The notes beneath the pieces are model-generated. The model had not been told where the DNA came from and ran no database searches. It was given only the letters and a program-made list of their open reading frames with translations. Shown one piece after another: positions 1 through 8,690 of a stretch of DNA of 64,000 nt. The stretch's first letter is position 1. Each line of letters starts with the position of its first letter. A program made the position numbers and the translations under genes. Source of the DNA: Stenotrophomonas maltophilia (lineage in GTDB: Bacteria > Pseudomonadota > Gammaproteobacteria > Xanthomonadales > Xanthomonadaceae); contig NZ_CP015612.1 of assembly GCF_002138415.1 (NCBI RefSeq), positions 1,962,001-2,026,000 of the forward strand, read 5' to 3'.

Positions 1-1380
1 CGCACCGGACGTGCCGATGTTGATGTTGGCGATGCCGCAGTCGCTGCCGGCGGCCGACAGGAACTTCTCGGCGGTCTTCAGGTTCTGGGTGAAGATCGAA
101 GACGACAGGCCCTGCGGCACGCCGTTCTGCATGTCGATGGCTTCGTCGATGCTGTCGTACGGCATCACGTACAGGATCGGCGCGAAGGTTTCATGCTGGA
201 CCACGGCGTCGCTGTTCTTCAGGCCGGAGACGATCGCCGGCAGCACGAAGTTGCCGGCGCGGTCGATGCGGGTGCCACCGGTCTCGATGGTGCCGCCGGC
301 CGCCTTGGCCTGGGCGATGGCATCGAGGAACTGCTGCACGGCGCCGTCGCTGTTCAGCGGGCCCATCAGGTTGGCGGCATCGGTCGGGTCGCCGATCTTG
401 CCTTCCACCTGCTTGTAGGCCTTGACCAGGGTGGCCAGTACGTCGGCGTAGATCGAGCGGTGCACGATCAGGCGGCGGGTGGTGGTACAGCGCTGGCCGG
501 CGGTACCGACCGCACCGAACACGATGCCCGGCACGGCCAGCTTCAGGTCGGCGGTTTCGTCCAGGATGATGGCGTTGTTGCCACCCAGCTCCAGCAGGCA
601 GCGGCCCAGGCGGCGCGCAACCTTTTCGTTGACGGTGCGGCCGACCTGGGTCGAGCCGGTGAAGCTGATCAGCGGCACGCGACGGTCATCGACCATTTTC
701 TCCGACAGCGCGGTGCCGGCATCGTTGATCAGGAAGAAGATGTCCGGGAAGCCGGCTTCGCGCAGAGAGTCGTTGCAGATCTTCAGCGAGGCGATGGCGG
801 TCAGCGGCGTCTTGTTGGACGGCTTCCAGATGCACACGTCGCCGCAGATGGCGGCCAGGAACGAATTCCAGCTCCACACCGCGACCGGGAAGTTGAAGGC
901 CGAGATGATGCCGACCAGGCCCAGCGGGTGGTACTGCTCGTACATGCGGTGGCCGGGGCGCTCGGAATGCATGGTGTAGCCGTACAGCATGCGGCTCTGG
1001 CCCACTGCGAAATCGGCGATGTCGATCATCTCCTGCACTTCGCCGTCGCCTTCGGGCTTGCTCTTGCCCATTTCCAGGGCGACCAGCGAACCCAGGGCGT
1101 CCTTGTGCTTGCGCAGCGCCTCGCCGCACAGGCGCACGGCTTCACCGCGGCGCGGGGCCGGCGTGGTGCGCCAGACCTTGAAGGCTTCCTGGGCGCGGGC
1201 GACGACGGTCTCGTACTCGGCCTCGGTGGTCGCGCGGACCTGTGCGATCGGCTCACCAGTGGTCGGGTTGACCGGGGTGATCAGCTCACCAGCGGTCGCG
1301 CTCGACCACTCCCCGTTGCCCAGGTACGTGCCAGCGTTGATCGCGTCCAGGCCAAGGGACTTGAGCAGCTCGGAAGACAT
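1..1380 (-). CDS. Aldehyde dehydrogenase, ALDH7 (antiquitin-like) family; 3' end cut by window
   Basis: Translating the minus strand from the ATG at 1380 gives 460 codons that run off position 1, about 90% of a usual ~510-residue enzyme. The fold is NAD(P)+-dependent aldehyde dehydrogenase. The general base lies in LELGGNN (Glu264) and the nucleophile in AGQRCTTT (Cys298), 34 residues apart as is usual. The segments AFNFPVAVWSWN and LEMGKSKPEGDGEVQE resemble antiquitin (ALDH7A1), so the likely substrate is alpha-aminoadipic semialdehyde (piperideine-6-carboxylate) in lysine or pipecolate catabolism. That substrate is inferred from the family, not from neighbours. The start is backed by an AGGAG six bases upstream. 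The protein is cytosolic, with no signal peptide. The gene is divergent from the exopolysaccharide locus and probably unrelated to it. Confidence 0.9.
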   Translation of the reverse strand, partial: MSSELLKSLGLDAINAGTYLGNGEWSSATAGELITPVNPTTGEPIAQVRATTEAEYETVVARAQEAFKVWRTTPAPRRGEAVRLCGEALRKHKDALGSLVALEMGKSKPEGDGEVQEMIDIADFAVGQSRMLYGYTMHSERPGHRMYEQYHPLGLVGIISAFNFPVAVWSWNSFLAAICGDVCIWKPSNKTPLTAIASLKICNDSLREAGFPDIFFLINDAGTALSEKMVDDRRVPLISFTGSTQVGRTVNEKVARRLGRCLLELGGNNAIILDETADLKLAVPGIVFGAVGTAGQRCTTTRRLIVHRSIYADVLATLVKAYKQVEGKIGDPTDAANLMGPLNSDGAVQQFLDAIAQAKAAGGTIETGGTRIDRAGNFVLPAIVSGLKNSDAVVQHETFAPILYVMPYDSIDEAIDMQNGVPQGLSSSIFTQNLKTAEKFLSAAGSDCGIANINIGTSGA

Positions 1381-1801
1381 GCAGACTCCTGTGTTTCGTT
1401 ACGTTGTTTGGCGCCATCGCGGGCAGGTGGGGGACGCGATGAACAGAACCGCCGATGGTAGCAGAGGGAGGTTGCTGGGCTTTGGTGCGGTGCGGGGTGG
1501 GTTGAGCGCCAGCAAACCGACATGAAGTGCGCAATGGCGTTCATTTTTTGACGTGAAATGACTCATGTCGATGCAAATCGACACATAGAAATTCATCAAT
1601 GATTTCAGTGAGATATGGCTATTCCGGGGTGCTCGCTTGGGCCCGCACTCTGTCGAAATTCCTATCTTTTGGCTCAATCTTCATTCACAATTCCTCCACA
1701 TTTGATTGACACAACCTCGATGATTCCGTGCCGGCTGGGGAGTCCATGCACGTGGATGCAGGCAATTCCGCGTCCCGTCGAGCCGAGAATGGAGAAGTGC
1801 G
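1381..1801. other. Intergenic region between ALDH gene and GumD-like gene
   Basis: These 421 bases separate two divergent genes and hold no open frame that looks like a protein. The middle is more AT-rich than the surroundings. It contains a dyad TGTCGAT-N4-ATCGACA at 1566-1583, listed separately, and a TTGACA at 1707-1712 that could be a -35 element, although no good -10 lies 17 bases downstream. Promoters for both flanking genes must lie here. Confidence 0.6.
1566..1583. promoter_or_regulatory. Perfect 7-bp dyad, possible operator
   Basis: TGTCGAT and ATCGACA are exact inverted copies separated by GCAA. The dyad lies midway between two divergent genes, where a dimeric repressor or activator would be expected. 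No protein is assigned. It does not match the TGTGA-N6-TCACA pattern of Crp/Clp. It could serve either the ALDH gene or the polysaccharide gene. Confidence 0.35.
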
Positions 1802-3259
1802 TTGCTACATGGATCAGTAGAAGATCTTTCCGCAGAGCGGGCCCGGGTGGGTCGCCGCCGCGTCGAAGCCCGGGCTGCCCTGGAGTTGGGGCTGCGCTTG
1901 GGCGACATGCTGCTGCTGCCGGGCATGGCAGTTCTTTCCCACATTCTGCTGTACGGAACAGGCGCGCCGGATTCATCCCAGCGCATCGTGTTCGGCGCGG
2001 TGATCCTCAGTGCCATCGTCTGCTTCTCTGTAGCGCCGGTGTACCGCAACTGGCGGATCCGTGGCCTTCTGGCTGATCTCTGGCTGTTGTTGCTGGCCTG
2101 GTCTGCCACCTTTGCGCTGTTCTCGCTCTATGTCGTGCTGGTCGGGCTTGCCGATGTGGTGCCCTCGACATGGCTGATTGGCTGGTACGCCTTTGGCCTG
2201 GGATCGATGGCGGCGCTGCGAGTGCTGCTGAGGGTGCAGTTGCATCGCCTGCGCTCGCGCGGGATGGACCACGAGCGGATCCTGCTGGTCGGGCTAAGGG
2301 CCCCCGCGTTGAGGCTGCATCGCCTGCTGCGTGGGAAGCCGGAGCTTGGCAAGGACGTCATCGGCTATTTCGCCAGTGCGGGCGATATCGCCACCCGTCG
2401 CGGCGGGGACGCGCCGTGCCGGCTGGGGCGACTGGAAGACGTCCCGCAGTACATGGATCAGCACCGCGGCGAATTCGATCAGGTCTGGGTGTCGATGCCG
2501 ATGGGGCACGCGGCCGCGATCAAGGACATGCTCAAGCAGATCGAGCGATTCCCGGTGCCTGTGCGTCTGATCCCTGATACCACTGGCCTTGGGGCGCTCA
2601 ACCCTGGTGTGCACCAGGTGGGTGATGTACCGATGATCGGTGTACGCCAAGGATTGGTGGATCATCGGTTCCGCTTGTTCAAGCGCGTCGAGGACATCCT
2701 GGTTGCCGGTGCGGCGGTGATCCTGCTGGCGCCGTTGTTTGTCGTGCTGGCCATTGGCGTGAAACTGAGTTCGCCGGGGCCGGTTTTCTTCCGCCAGAAG
2801 CGTCACGGGCTTGGCGGCAAGGAATTCTGGATGCTCAAGTTCCGCTCCATGCGCGTGCATGCCGAGGGGGCGGGTCAGATCACCCAGGCGACGCGCGGTG
2901 ACCCGCGAGTGACCCGGTTCGGCGCCTTCCTTCGCCGCAGCAGCCTGGATGAGCTGCCGCAATTCTTCAATGTGCTGGGTGGGAACATGTCGGTTGTGGG
3001 GCCGCGGCCGCACGCGATTCAGCACAACAACCACTATGAGCGTGTGATCGAGCGCTACATGCATCGTCACTATGTGAAGCCGGGCATTACCGGTTGGGCG
3101 CAGGTGAATGGATTGCGTGGTGAGACGCCGGAGCTGCGCTCGATGAAGAAGCGGGTCCAGTACGACATCGATTACATCCGGCGCTGGAGTCCGACGCTGG
3201 ACGTGCGGATCATCTTGTTGACAGCCTTCAAAGTGCTGGGCCAGAAATCGGCATACTAG
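1802..3259 (+). CDS. Undecaprenyl-phosphate sugar phosphotransferase (GumD/WcaJ-like initiating glycosyltransferase)
   Basis: A 485-residue integral membrane protein of the polyprenyl glycosylphosphotransferase family. It starts exopolysaccharide repeat-unit synthesis by moving a sugar-1-phosphate (glucose in GumD) from UDP-sugar to undecaprenyl phosphate. Four N-terminal hydrophobic segments (about residues 30-140) precede a CoA-binding-like Rossmann region with LLVGLR. A fifth membrane segment lies near 300, and the C-terminal catalytic domain carries [23 protein letters not shown] and [12 protein letters not shown]. Length and sequence are close to Xanthomonas GumD (484 residues) throughout. 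The start is TTG with GGAG seven bases upstream. No ATG in frame fits better. The phosphatase gene follows 104 bp downstream. No gum glycosyltransferases are in the window, so the sugar added is inferred. Confidence 0.9.
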   Translation: MLHGSVEDLSAERARVGRRRVEARAALELGLRLGDMLLLPGMAVLSHILLYGTGAPDSSQRIVFGAVILSAIVCFSVAPVYRNWRIRGLLADLWLLLLAWSATFALFSLYVVLVGLADVVPSTWLIGWYAFGLGSMAALRVLLRVQLHRLRSRGMDHERILLVGLRAPALRLHRLLRGKPELGKDVIGYFASAGDIATRRGGDAPCRLGRLEDVPQYMDQHRGEFDQVWVSMPMGHAAAIKDMLKQIERFPVPVRLIPDTTGLGALNPGVHQVGDVPMIGVRQGLVDHRFRLFKRVEDILVAGAAVILLAPLFVVLAIGVKLSSPGPVFFRQKRHGLGGKEFWMLKFRSMRVHAEGAGQITQATRGDPRVTRFGAFLRRSSLDELPQFFNVLGGNMSVVGPRPHAIQHNNHYERVIERYMHRHYVKPGITGWAQVNGLRGETPELRSMKKRVQYDIDYIRRWSPTLDVRIILLTAFKVLGQKSAY

Positions 3260-3363
3260 GCGAGGCGGTTGCCGGCATGTAGCGGCACGCTCGGGTGGAA
3301 GCGCCTGGTCCACAGCAGTGGTCGGGCGCTGCGTTTCATGTATTGAAGAACTGATGGAAACCG

Positions 3364-3804
3364 TTGTCCGTGTTCAAGAATATTCTGGTTGTATGTGTCG
3401 GCAACATCTGCCGTAGTCCGTCGGCTGAAGTGATGCTGCGCGAGGCCGTGAGGGGCAAGGATGTCACGGTGTCCTCGGCCGGCCTGGGGGCGCTGGTCAA
3501 CCATGGCGTGGATGCGACCGCGCAGGCGCTGTTGACCGAGCATGGCCTGGATGGCAGCAGCCATCGTGCGCGGCAGATCGACCGCAGCATCCTGGGCGCC
3601 TCGGATCTGGTGTTGGTGATGGAGCGCAAGCACGTCCATCGCATCATCGAGATCGCGCCAGAGGCGTCGGGCAAGACCTTCCTGCTGGGCAAGTGGCAGT
3701 CCGACCGCGAGATTCCCGATCCGTATCGCCAGCAACGGGCGGCATTCGAACACGTCTACACGCTGATGGATGAAGGCGTGAAGAGTTGGGTCCGCTACCT
3801 TTGA
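3364..3804 (+). CDS. Low-molecular-weight protein-tyrosine phosphatase (Wzb/Etp type)
   Basis: A 146-residue cytosolic phosphatase. The P-loop CVGNICRSP near the N-terminus gives the catalytic Cys and the phosphate-binding Arg of the C-X5-R signature, and DPYRQQ near the C-terminus holds the general-acid Asp. In capsule systems this family dephosphorylates the polysaccharide co-polymerase/tyrosine autokinase (Wzc) or the GumD/WcaJ-type transferase, so its place directly behind a GumD-like gene is sensible. No tyrosine kinase gene is in the window. The start is TTG at 3364 or GTG at 3370. The GTG has better spacing from the weak GGAAA at 3356, so the true protein may be two residues shorter. 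It ends at a terminator shared with the convergent yjbH-like gene. Confidence 0.9.
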   Translation: MSVFKNILVVCVGNICRSPSAEVMLREAVRGKDVTVSSAGLGALVNHGVDATAQALLTEHGLDGSSHRARQIDRSILGASDLVLVMERKHVHRIIEIAPEASGKTFLLGKWQSDREIPDPYRQQRAAFEHVYTLMDEGVKSWVRYL

Positions 3805-3840
3805 GTGCCCGCGCCTGCTGAAGGTGCGCTGCAGGCAGAA

Positions 3841-3871
3841 AGCCGGGAGCCGTCAGGCCCCCGGCTTTTTT
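3841..3871. terminator. Intrinsic terminator between convergent polysaccharide genes
   Basis: AGCCGGG (3841-3847) pairs with CCCGGCT (3860-3866) around a 12-base loop and is followed by a run of six T. An A run before the stem lets it also serve the minus-strand yjbH-like transcript. It sits 37 bp after the phosphatase stop and touches the stop of the convergent gene. Confidence 0.8.
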
Positions 3872-6060
3872 CATTCGCCGACGTTGCGCAGGTTGTCGTA
3901 GAAGAAGCGCTCGTCGCGGTCACCGGTCATGCCGTACAGGCCGTACTTGCGGCCGAGCATGGCGCCGCCGTCGCGGATCAGCGGGTTCCAGTTGAAGGCC
4001 GCACGGCCGCGCGTGGAGCGCGGCAGGAAGCCGTCGAGCGGAATGCTGAAGTAGATTCCCTTGTCGAAGCTGCCTTCGCCGAAGTCGCGCGCCGAGACGT
4101 TGGTCTTGGTCGCATAGGCGCCCATGGTCACGCCGTTGTTGAACACGCGGGCCAGGTCCAGAGTGGCACCCTTGTCGCCAGCCAGGTACTGACCAACTGA
4201 TAGCGAGCCGATGATGCGCTCTCGGGCGTCGAAGGCGTAGTAGAACGTGGCGTGGCCGGTGGTGACGCGGTAGTCGCGCAGACCCCAGTGCTGGTCGTAG
4301 TCGCGCTGTTGCACCCGGTTGAGATTCGCACCAACCGCCCAGCGCTCGCCGCTTGGGCGATACAGCAGTTCGCCGCCGACGCCGGCATACATCCACTCCA
4401 GGTAACCCGCGTAGGCGATGCCATACAGGTCTGGTGCCAGTCGTCCGGCGATATTGGCCTGCAGGTTGGGCAGCATGATGTCGGAAGTGGTCAGGTACTG
4501 GCGGATATCGGTACGCACGCGCGGCAGGCGGCTCGGGGCGTTGTACTTGAACTTGTGGTAGTTGTTGGTGATATCGGCGCTGACGGTACCGGTGAGCCAG
4601 ATGTTGTCGCGCAGGAACAGGCTTCCCGTGTAGTTGGCTGCGATCTGGTACAGGATGAAGCCATCAGGGCCGCCAAGGTTCTGTCGGTAGCCGATGTTGA
4701 AGCCGCCGCCGAACGGGTTGCGCTTGGGCCTGTACAGCGTTTCGCGCGCGAGCGTGCCAGGCGCCTGCAGTTCCGTGCTCCGCCGCAGTACGTCTTCGCT
4801 GACGGTGCCATCCAGGTATCCCGCGAACGCTTCGCGGTTGATCGATAGGTCGGCGATCGGCATGCCCACGCGGGTGGTACGCAGGGTGAACCAGTCGTAG
4901 TCATCGCCGGTCGCGTTGGCAAGAATGCGCGTGGCGCGGCCCAGGCCTTTGGCGGCATGCAGGTAGCGGGTCTGGTAACCGTCGATATACAGCTCGTCGC
5001 CGCGGCGCGAAATACGCTCGACACGGAAGCCGGCATTGCGCTGCAGTTCGGTGCTGATCGCTGCCCAGTCGGTAGTGTTGGCAGGTGCGGCACCAAGCGC
5101 GTTGTTGCTGGCCACAGATGCGCGCTGATCGGCGGCGGCCGTCTCGGGCAGCAGTCGCGGCGGCGGCGGGTCGAACGGTTTCGGTGCAGCAGGCGTATTG
5201 CCCGGGTTGCCACGCAGGGTGAGCGAGAACATCGCCGCGTCCCCACGCTCCCAGGCTGCAGTCAGCTCGACATTGCGGCTGGGGACATAGACAAGCCCCA
5301 CGTTGATGGGTGTGCGCTGGCGCAGGTTGTTGTTGCGGGGTTCACGGCGGTAGTCGTTGCCGTCGTATTCGACTTTGAGCAGCAGCTCATCCATCGGTGT
5401 CTGGTAGGTGATGCCGCCAAAGATGCCGACCGGCCCCTTGAACATGTTGCTCAGGCCGAACTTGCCGGCCTGGGTGATGTCACTGTTGGCGATGGAGCGG
5501 CGGTCCTTGAAGCGATCGTCGATGGCGCCGAGTGGATTGGAGAAGTCACCTCGGTTGCCAATGTAGCCGGTGGCGAGTCCGATCGAAGCATCGAACGGAC
5601 CGAAATTCTTGTTGGCGACCAGATACTCGCTTGAAAAGAATCCGGTACCACCCAAGTCGCGCACACCAAAGGCAAGTTCCGGCAGCAGGCGCGATTCCTG
5701 CCACAGGCGCAGTTTGAAGTCGATGGACTTGTCCTTGTAATGCTGATCGCCGGCAACGCTGGGCCCGTACAATAAGTTATTGACATTAATGTAGCGGAAT
5801 GAAGCCTCCAGCCATGGGAACGGCTGCATGGTCAGGTTGTAGCGTGCATACGGAGCGTTGTACGACGCCGTGAAGTTCAGGTCTCCGTCGCTTGCCATGC
5901 GCGCGGTAGGCGTCTGCAGAAGGCCGATCCCGCCCCATTCGTTGGCGGTGGGGGGCGGTGCCTCCTGGGCATGCAGTGCGCAGGACAGCGACAAGGCGAG
6001 CGCGCTCAGTGCGAAACGGGCGGGGCGCACCGGATGCGCGCGCAGGCAGGACTGGGTCAT
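3871..6060 (-). CDS. YjbH/GfcD-family outer-membrane polysaccharide protein
   Basis: A 729-residue protein with a signal peptide (hydrophobic segment ending CALHA|QE) and the family hallmark GGIGLLQTPTARM just inside the mature protein. The rest is rich in alternating aromatic strands with Tyr/Phe turns, as in outer-membrane barrels, and the C-terminal half contains RFFYDNL and FNWNPL. YjbH/GfcD proteins belong to yjbEFGH and group 4 capsule operons and are thought to act in polysaccharide secretion or modification across the outer membrane. An in-frame extension of 47 residues upstream exists, but it is Arg-rich and lies inside the preceding gene. The ATG at 6060 sits in a TGATG overlap with the upstream stop and precedes a good signal peptide. 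It is the last gene of the operon. Confidence 0.88.
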   Translation of the reverse strand: MTQSCLRAHPVRPARFALSALALSLSCALHAQEAPPPTANEWGGIGLLQTPTARMASDGDLNFTASYNAPYARYNLTMQPFPWLEASFRYINVNNLLYGPSVAGDQHYKDKSIDFKLRLWQESRLLPELAFGVRDLGGTGFFSSEYLVANKNFGPFDASIGLATGYIGNRGDFSNPLGAIDDRFKDRRSIANSDITQAGKFGLSNMFKGPVGIFGGITYQTPMDELLLKVEYDGNDYRREPRNNNLRQRTPINVGLVYVPSRNVELTAAWERGDAAMFSLTLRGNPGNTPAAPKPFDPPPPRLLPETAAADQRASVASNNALGAAPANTTDWAAISTELQRNAGFRVERISRRGDELYIDGYQTRYLHAAKGLGRATRILANATGDDYDWFTLRTTRVGMPIADLSINREAFAGYLDGTVSEDVLRRSTELQAPGTLARETLYRPKRNPFGGGFNIGYRQNLGGPDGFILYQIAANYTGSLFLRDNIWLTGTVSADITNNYHKFKYNAPSRLPRVRTDIRQYLTTSDIMLPNLQANIAGRLAPDLYGIAYAGYLEWMYAGVGGELLYRPSGERWAVGANLNRVQQRDYDQHWGLRDYRVTTGHATFYYAFDARERIIGSLSVGQYLAGDKGATLDLARVFNNGVTMGAYATKTNVSARDFGEGSFDKGIYFSIPLDGFLPRSTRGRAAFNWNPLIRDGGAMLGRKYGLYGMTGDRDERFFYDNLRNVGE

Positions 6061-6812
6061 CACGGATTGATGGGCTGGGTGGCGATGAACGCGGCGAAAT
6101 CGCTGTTGAACAGCGGGTCGATACGCTTGATGAGGGAGGCACGTACGGGCACGAAGACCGTACCTCCTGGCGCGACAGCCTGGGGATCTGCGCGGTTCCA
6201 CAGGCCGATGCCCAACTGCTGGATTCGCCCGTCGGGCTGGATCACGTAGATGTCGTTGCGGTCCGCGAGTGGGCTGCGATGACAGTCACGCAGATAGTCG
6301 CGTGCATCGCGCTGCGGGTCGTGCAGCAGCTCGCATTCCTTCTCCACTGCGCCCATGACGGTGATTGTGCGTGGTCGTAGTGGGAACCGCAGCCTATCGC
6401 CCGTGGCTAGTACAGGGTTGTTCGCGGGCTGCACCTGGATCAGTCGTGCGGGGCCGATGATGGGCGTCCGGCCGGTGGCCGGATGTGTCTCCAGCCAGGT
6501 CTGCAGGGCCTGCGCGAGCGTCACGACCTGTGCGTCGGCAGACTCTGCCAGCTGCCCGGCGCCATACTGCAGCCCCGCGCGCAGCCGCACCTGAGCCTGC
6601 AGGGCCTGCGGGCGTTCGAGGCTTGTCCCCAGCAGGTAGGCGTCGGCGTTTGGGCGGGCCAGCAGCAGGCCCTCGGCCAAGCGGGCGCCGGCGCTCAGCT
6701 CGTACACCCCGACCGCTTCAGCGGCGCCCTCAATATGTATCTGCGCGGCCTGGGCAGCATTGGTGGCAAACAGCGCGGCGAGGATAGCCGGGCTGAAAAA
6801 TCTGAACGTCAT
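6060..6812 (-). CDS. Capsule biosynthesis GfcC/YjbG-family periplasmic protein
   Basis: A 250-residue protein with a signal peptide (TNAAQA|AQ). The N-terminal half has VYELSAGARLAEGLLLARP, a SLBB/beta-grasp-like element shared with Wza-type exporters, followed by a helical hairpin. The C-terminal half has a second domain with ITVMGAVEK and IYVIQPDG, and ends TVFVPVRASL. This two-beta-grasp layout is that of GfcC, a soluble periplasmic protein of group 4 capsule operons. It sits between the YjbF-like lipoprotein gene (3-bp gap) and the yjbH-like gene (1-bp overlap), matching the conserved gfcBCD/yjbFGH order. The function beyond polysaccharide export is unknown in the family. Confidence 0.87.
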   Translation of the reverse strand: MTFRFFSPAILAALFATNAAQAAQIHIEGAAEAVGVYELSAGARLAEGLLLARPNADAYLLGTSLERPQALQAQVRLRAGLQYGAGQLAESADAQVVTLAQALQTWLETHPATGRTPIIGPARLIQVQPANNPVLATGDRLRFPLRPRTITVMGAVEKECELLHDPQRDARDYLRDCHRSPLADRNDIYVIQPDGRIQQLGIGLWNRADPQAVAPGGTVFVPVRASLIKRIDPLFNSDFAAFIATQPINP

Positions 6813-6815
6813 GGC

Positions 6816-7499
6816 TCAATCCTTGGCCGTGCGATAGGGTTTGAGCTGGGTCAGTTCTGCAACGCGACCGGGCGCCAGATGCTGTCGGCTCTTCCAGATG
6901 AAGCCGGTGGCTGGGTCTGCCCAGTAGACATTGCGGCCACTCATGCCACCGCCCTGCAGCTGTTCGTCGAACCGCTGCAGGGTTCGGCGCGAACCAAGGA
7001 TGTCCACCTGCTCCAGTGCACCCCTGCTCAGGGTGCCGGTCACGGCGACGTCGACCTGGTAGGCGGGCACCCAGTCGTAGCGGCGCTGCACGCTCACGGG
7101 CGTGGTCACGCCCCTCAGGTCATCAAAAGGTGACGGACCGATGATGCGGGCACGCCATTGCTGTCCCAGACCGCTGCCGCCCAGAAGCAGGCCATGGTGG
7201 TCCATCTCGAACACCGCGTGTGTACCTGCGAACCACTGCTGTCGGCCCGCATCGACGTAGCCCAGTACTGCCACGGCGACGATGTCAGGTGTGTCCACCT
7301 GCATCTGCGGGAAGCGGTTGTTGGCCACGCCTTCTGCGGTCGCCTGTGCCGGGCGATGGGTGATCAGCCGGAAGGTATCCACTGTGGAGCGGCTGCCGGT
7401 GGTGCACCCGGTGAACAGCAGGGCGGCGGCGATGGCCAGCAACAGCGCGCCATGGGCGCGATGTGCCGGGCAGTGGCAGGCCGCATCCATGCGAGCCAT
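6816..7499 (-). CDS. YjbF/GfcB-family lipoprotein
   Basis: A 227-residue lipoprotein. A short basic N-region and a hydrophobic stretch end in the lipobox LLFTGC, making Cys32 the acylated residue. The mature part carries IWKSRQHLAPG and a GLGQQWRARI segment typical of YjbF/GfcB. Asp is not at +2 (the next residue is Thr), so sorting to the outer membrane is expected. The gene starts 1 bp after the stop of the exporter gene and is 3 bp ahead of the gfcC-like gene, so the four genes are probably translated from one mRNA. An earlier or later start cannot be excluded, because the N-region before the hydrophobic stretch is unusually long and His/Cys-containing. Confidence 0.85.
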   Translation of the reverse strand: MARMDAACHCPAHRAHGALLLAIAAALLFTGCTTGSRSTVDTFRLITHRPAQATAEGVANNRFPQMQVDTPDIVAVAVLGYVDAGRQQWFAGTHAVFEMDHHGLLLGGSGLGQQWRARIIGPSPFDDLRGVTTPVSVQRRYDWVPAYQVDVAVTGTLSRGALEQVDILGSRRTLQRFDEQLQGGGMSGRNVYWADPATGFIWKSRQHLAPGRVAELTQLKPYRTAKD

Positions 7500-7500
7500 G

Positions 7501-8610
7501 TCAGTTGTCCTTGATTTCGGTTCCGGTACGCGCCGCGTTGTACAGGATATTGGTGAAGGGCAGCAACTGATTCACAAAGCGATTCCAACGGCTGACGCCG
7601 GCTGCGCCAACAAATACCACGTCCCCTGGCTGCAGATGGAACTGACTACCAGCGGCAAACGCGGTCGGCGAGCGCGCCTCCAGCTGATAGACCATCGAGG
7701 GCTCCTGCTGCAGATCCGTGCTGCCGCGGATGACATACACGGCGTTGCCGTTTGCGGTCTGTTGAAGCAGGCCGCGAGCACGGCCGAGTGCCTGGTTCAG
7801 CGAGACATCGCCGGTGCGGAAGCTGTAGGCGCCGGGCTGATTGACTTCGCCCACCACGAAGATCTCTTTGCGATCAAGGTAGGGCACGAAGATGGAGTCG
7901 CCATCCTTGAGGAGCAATTGGCGGCCGCCAAACTCGCGGGCCAGGGTTTCCAGATTGATCGTGTAAGTGGTGCCTTCCCGGCTGAGCTGGATGCCGGACA
8001 AGTCGGCTTGCTGGTTGTCCAGTCCGGATTGGCTGATCGCATCCGCCAGCGTCAGCGGCGAGGTGCCCAGAGCAATCGGCGAGGATCGCTGGGCAGCGCC
8101 TGTCACCCAGACTCGCTGGCTGCCATAGGTGAGGACGGATACGTCCACTTGCGGCGATTCCACGTACTTGGCCAAGCGGGTGCTGATCTCCTCGCGGAGC
8201 TGCATCGGCGTCTTGCCTGCGGCTGTGACCTTGCCGATGTACGGGTAGAACATCGTGCCGTCACTCTGCACAAGGCGCCCTGCCAGAGCACCCTGTTGCT
8301 GGGGGCCGGCCGGCACGGTCAATTCCGGGTGATCCCATACGGTGACATAGAGAATGTCGCCGGCGCCGACCGTGTACGGTGCAGGCTGATAATCGAACAG
8401 TGCAGCTGGGAGTGAATTCTGCGTCCGCGCGGCGTTTTCCTGCGCGATCAGCTTCGGCGTGATGGTGACGATTTCCAGCTGACCATCGCCGCTCTTGCGG
8501 TCAACGGCGACGTCGCTGCGGCGCAGGTGCTGTCCCGGCGCAAGCGCACAGCTGGACAGTGTCAGTGCGGTCAACGCAGCGGCAAGAAGGCGAGGGGTGA
8601 TGTTGTTCAT
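7501..8610 (-). CDS. Polysaccharide export outer-membrane lipoprotein (Wza/GfcE/GumB-like)
   Basis: A 369-residue lipoprotein with lipobox LTLSSC (Cys21). After about 90 residues comes the polysaccharide-export (Poly_export) domain with YTVGAGDILYVTVWDHPEL, then two SLBB domains (one holding VWVTGAAQRSS, the next IFVVGEVNQPGAYSF) and a C-terminal amphipathic helix near WNRFVNQLLPFTNILYN. In Wza this helix forms the pore through the outer membrane. Length and order match Wza/GfcE. It lies 80 bp after the short gfcA-like gene, with an intrinsic terminator in between, and starts the tight four-gene run. It is the likely outer-membrane exit channel for the polymer begun by the GumD-like enzyme. 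Confidence 0.92.
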   Translation of the reverse strand: MNNITPRLLAAALTALTLSSCALAPGQHLRRSDVAVDRKSGDGQLEIVTITPKLIAQENAARTQNSLPAALFDYQPAPYTVGAGDILYVTVWDHPELTVPAGPQQQGALAGRLVQSDGTMFYPYIGKVTAAGKTPMQLREEISTRLAKYVESPQVDVSVLTYGSQRVWVTGAAQRSSPIALGTSPLTLADAISQSGLDNQQADLSGIQLSREGTTYTINLETLAREFGGRQLLLKDGDSIFVPYLDRKEIFVVGEVNQPGAYSFRTGDVSLNQALGRARGLLQQTANGNAVYVIRGSTDLQQEPSMVYQLEARSPTAFAAGSQFHLQPGDVVFVGAAGVSRWNRFVNQLLPFTNILYNAARTGTEIKDN

Positions 8611-8633
8611 GGGAATGAGAGTCTGGCAGGCAT

Positions 8634-8666
8634 AAAAAACCCCCGCCGGGCCGCGCCCGGCGAGGG
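8634..8666 (-). terminator. Intrinsic terminator inside the gfc-like operon
   Basis: Read on the minus strand, CGCCGGGC (8662-8655) pairs with GCCCGGCG (8651-8644) across a three-base loop, and after four more G bases comes TTTTTT (8639-8634). It lies directly after the gfcA-like gene and before the exporter gene, so part of the transcription from the only obvious promoter should stop here. Confidence 0.8.
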
Positions 8667-8690
8667 CCTGAGTGGTACGCGGTGCGCTGA

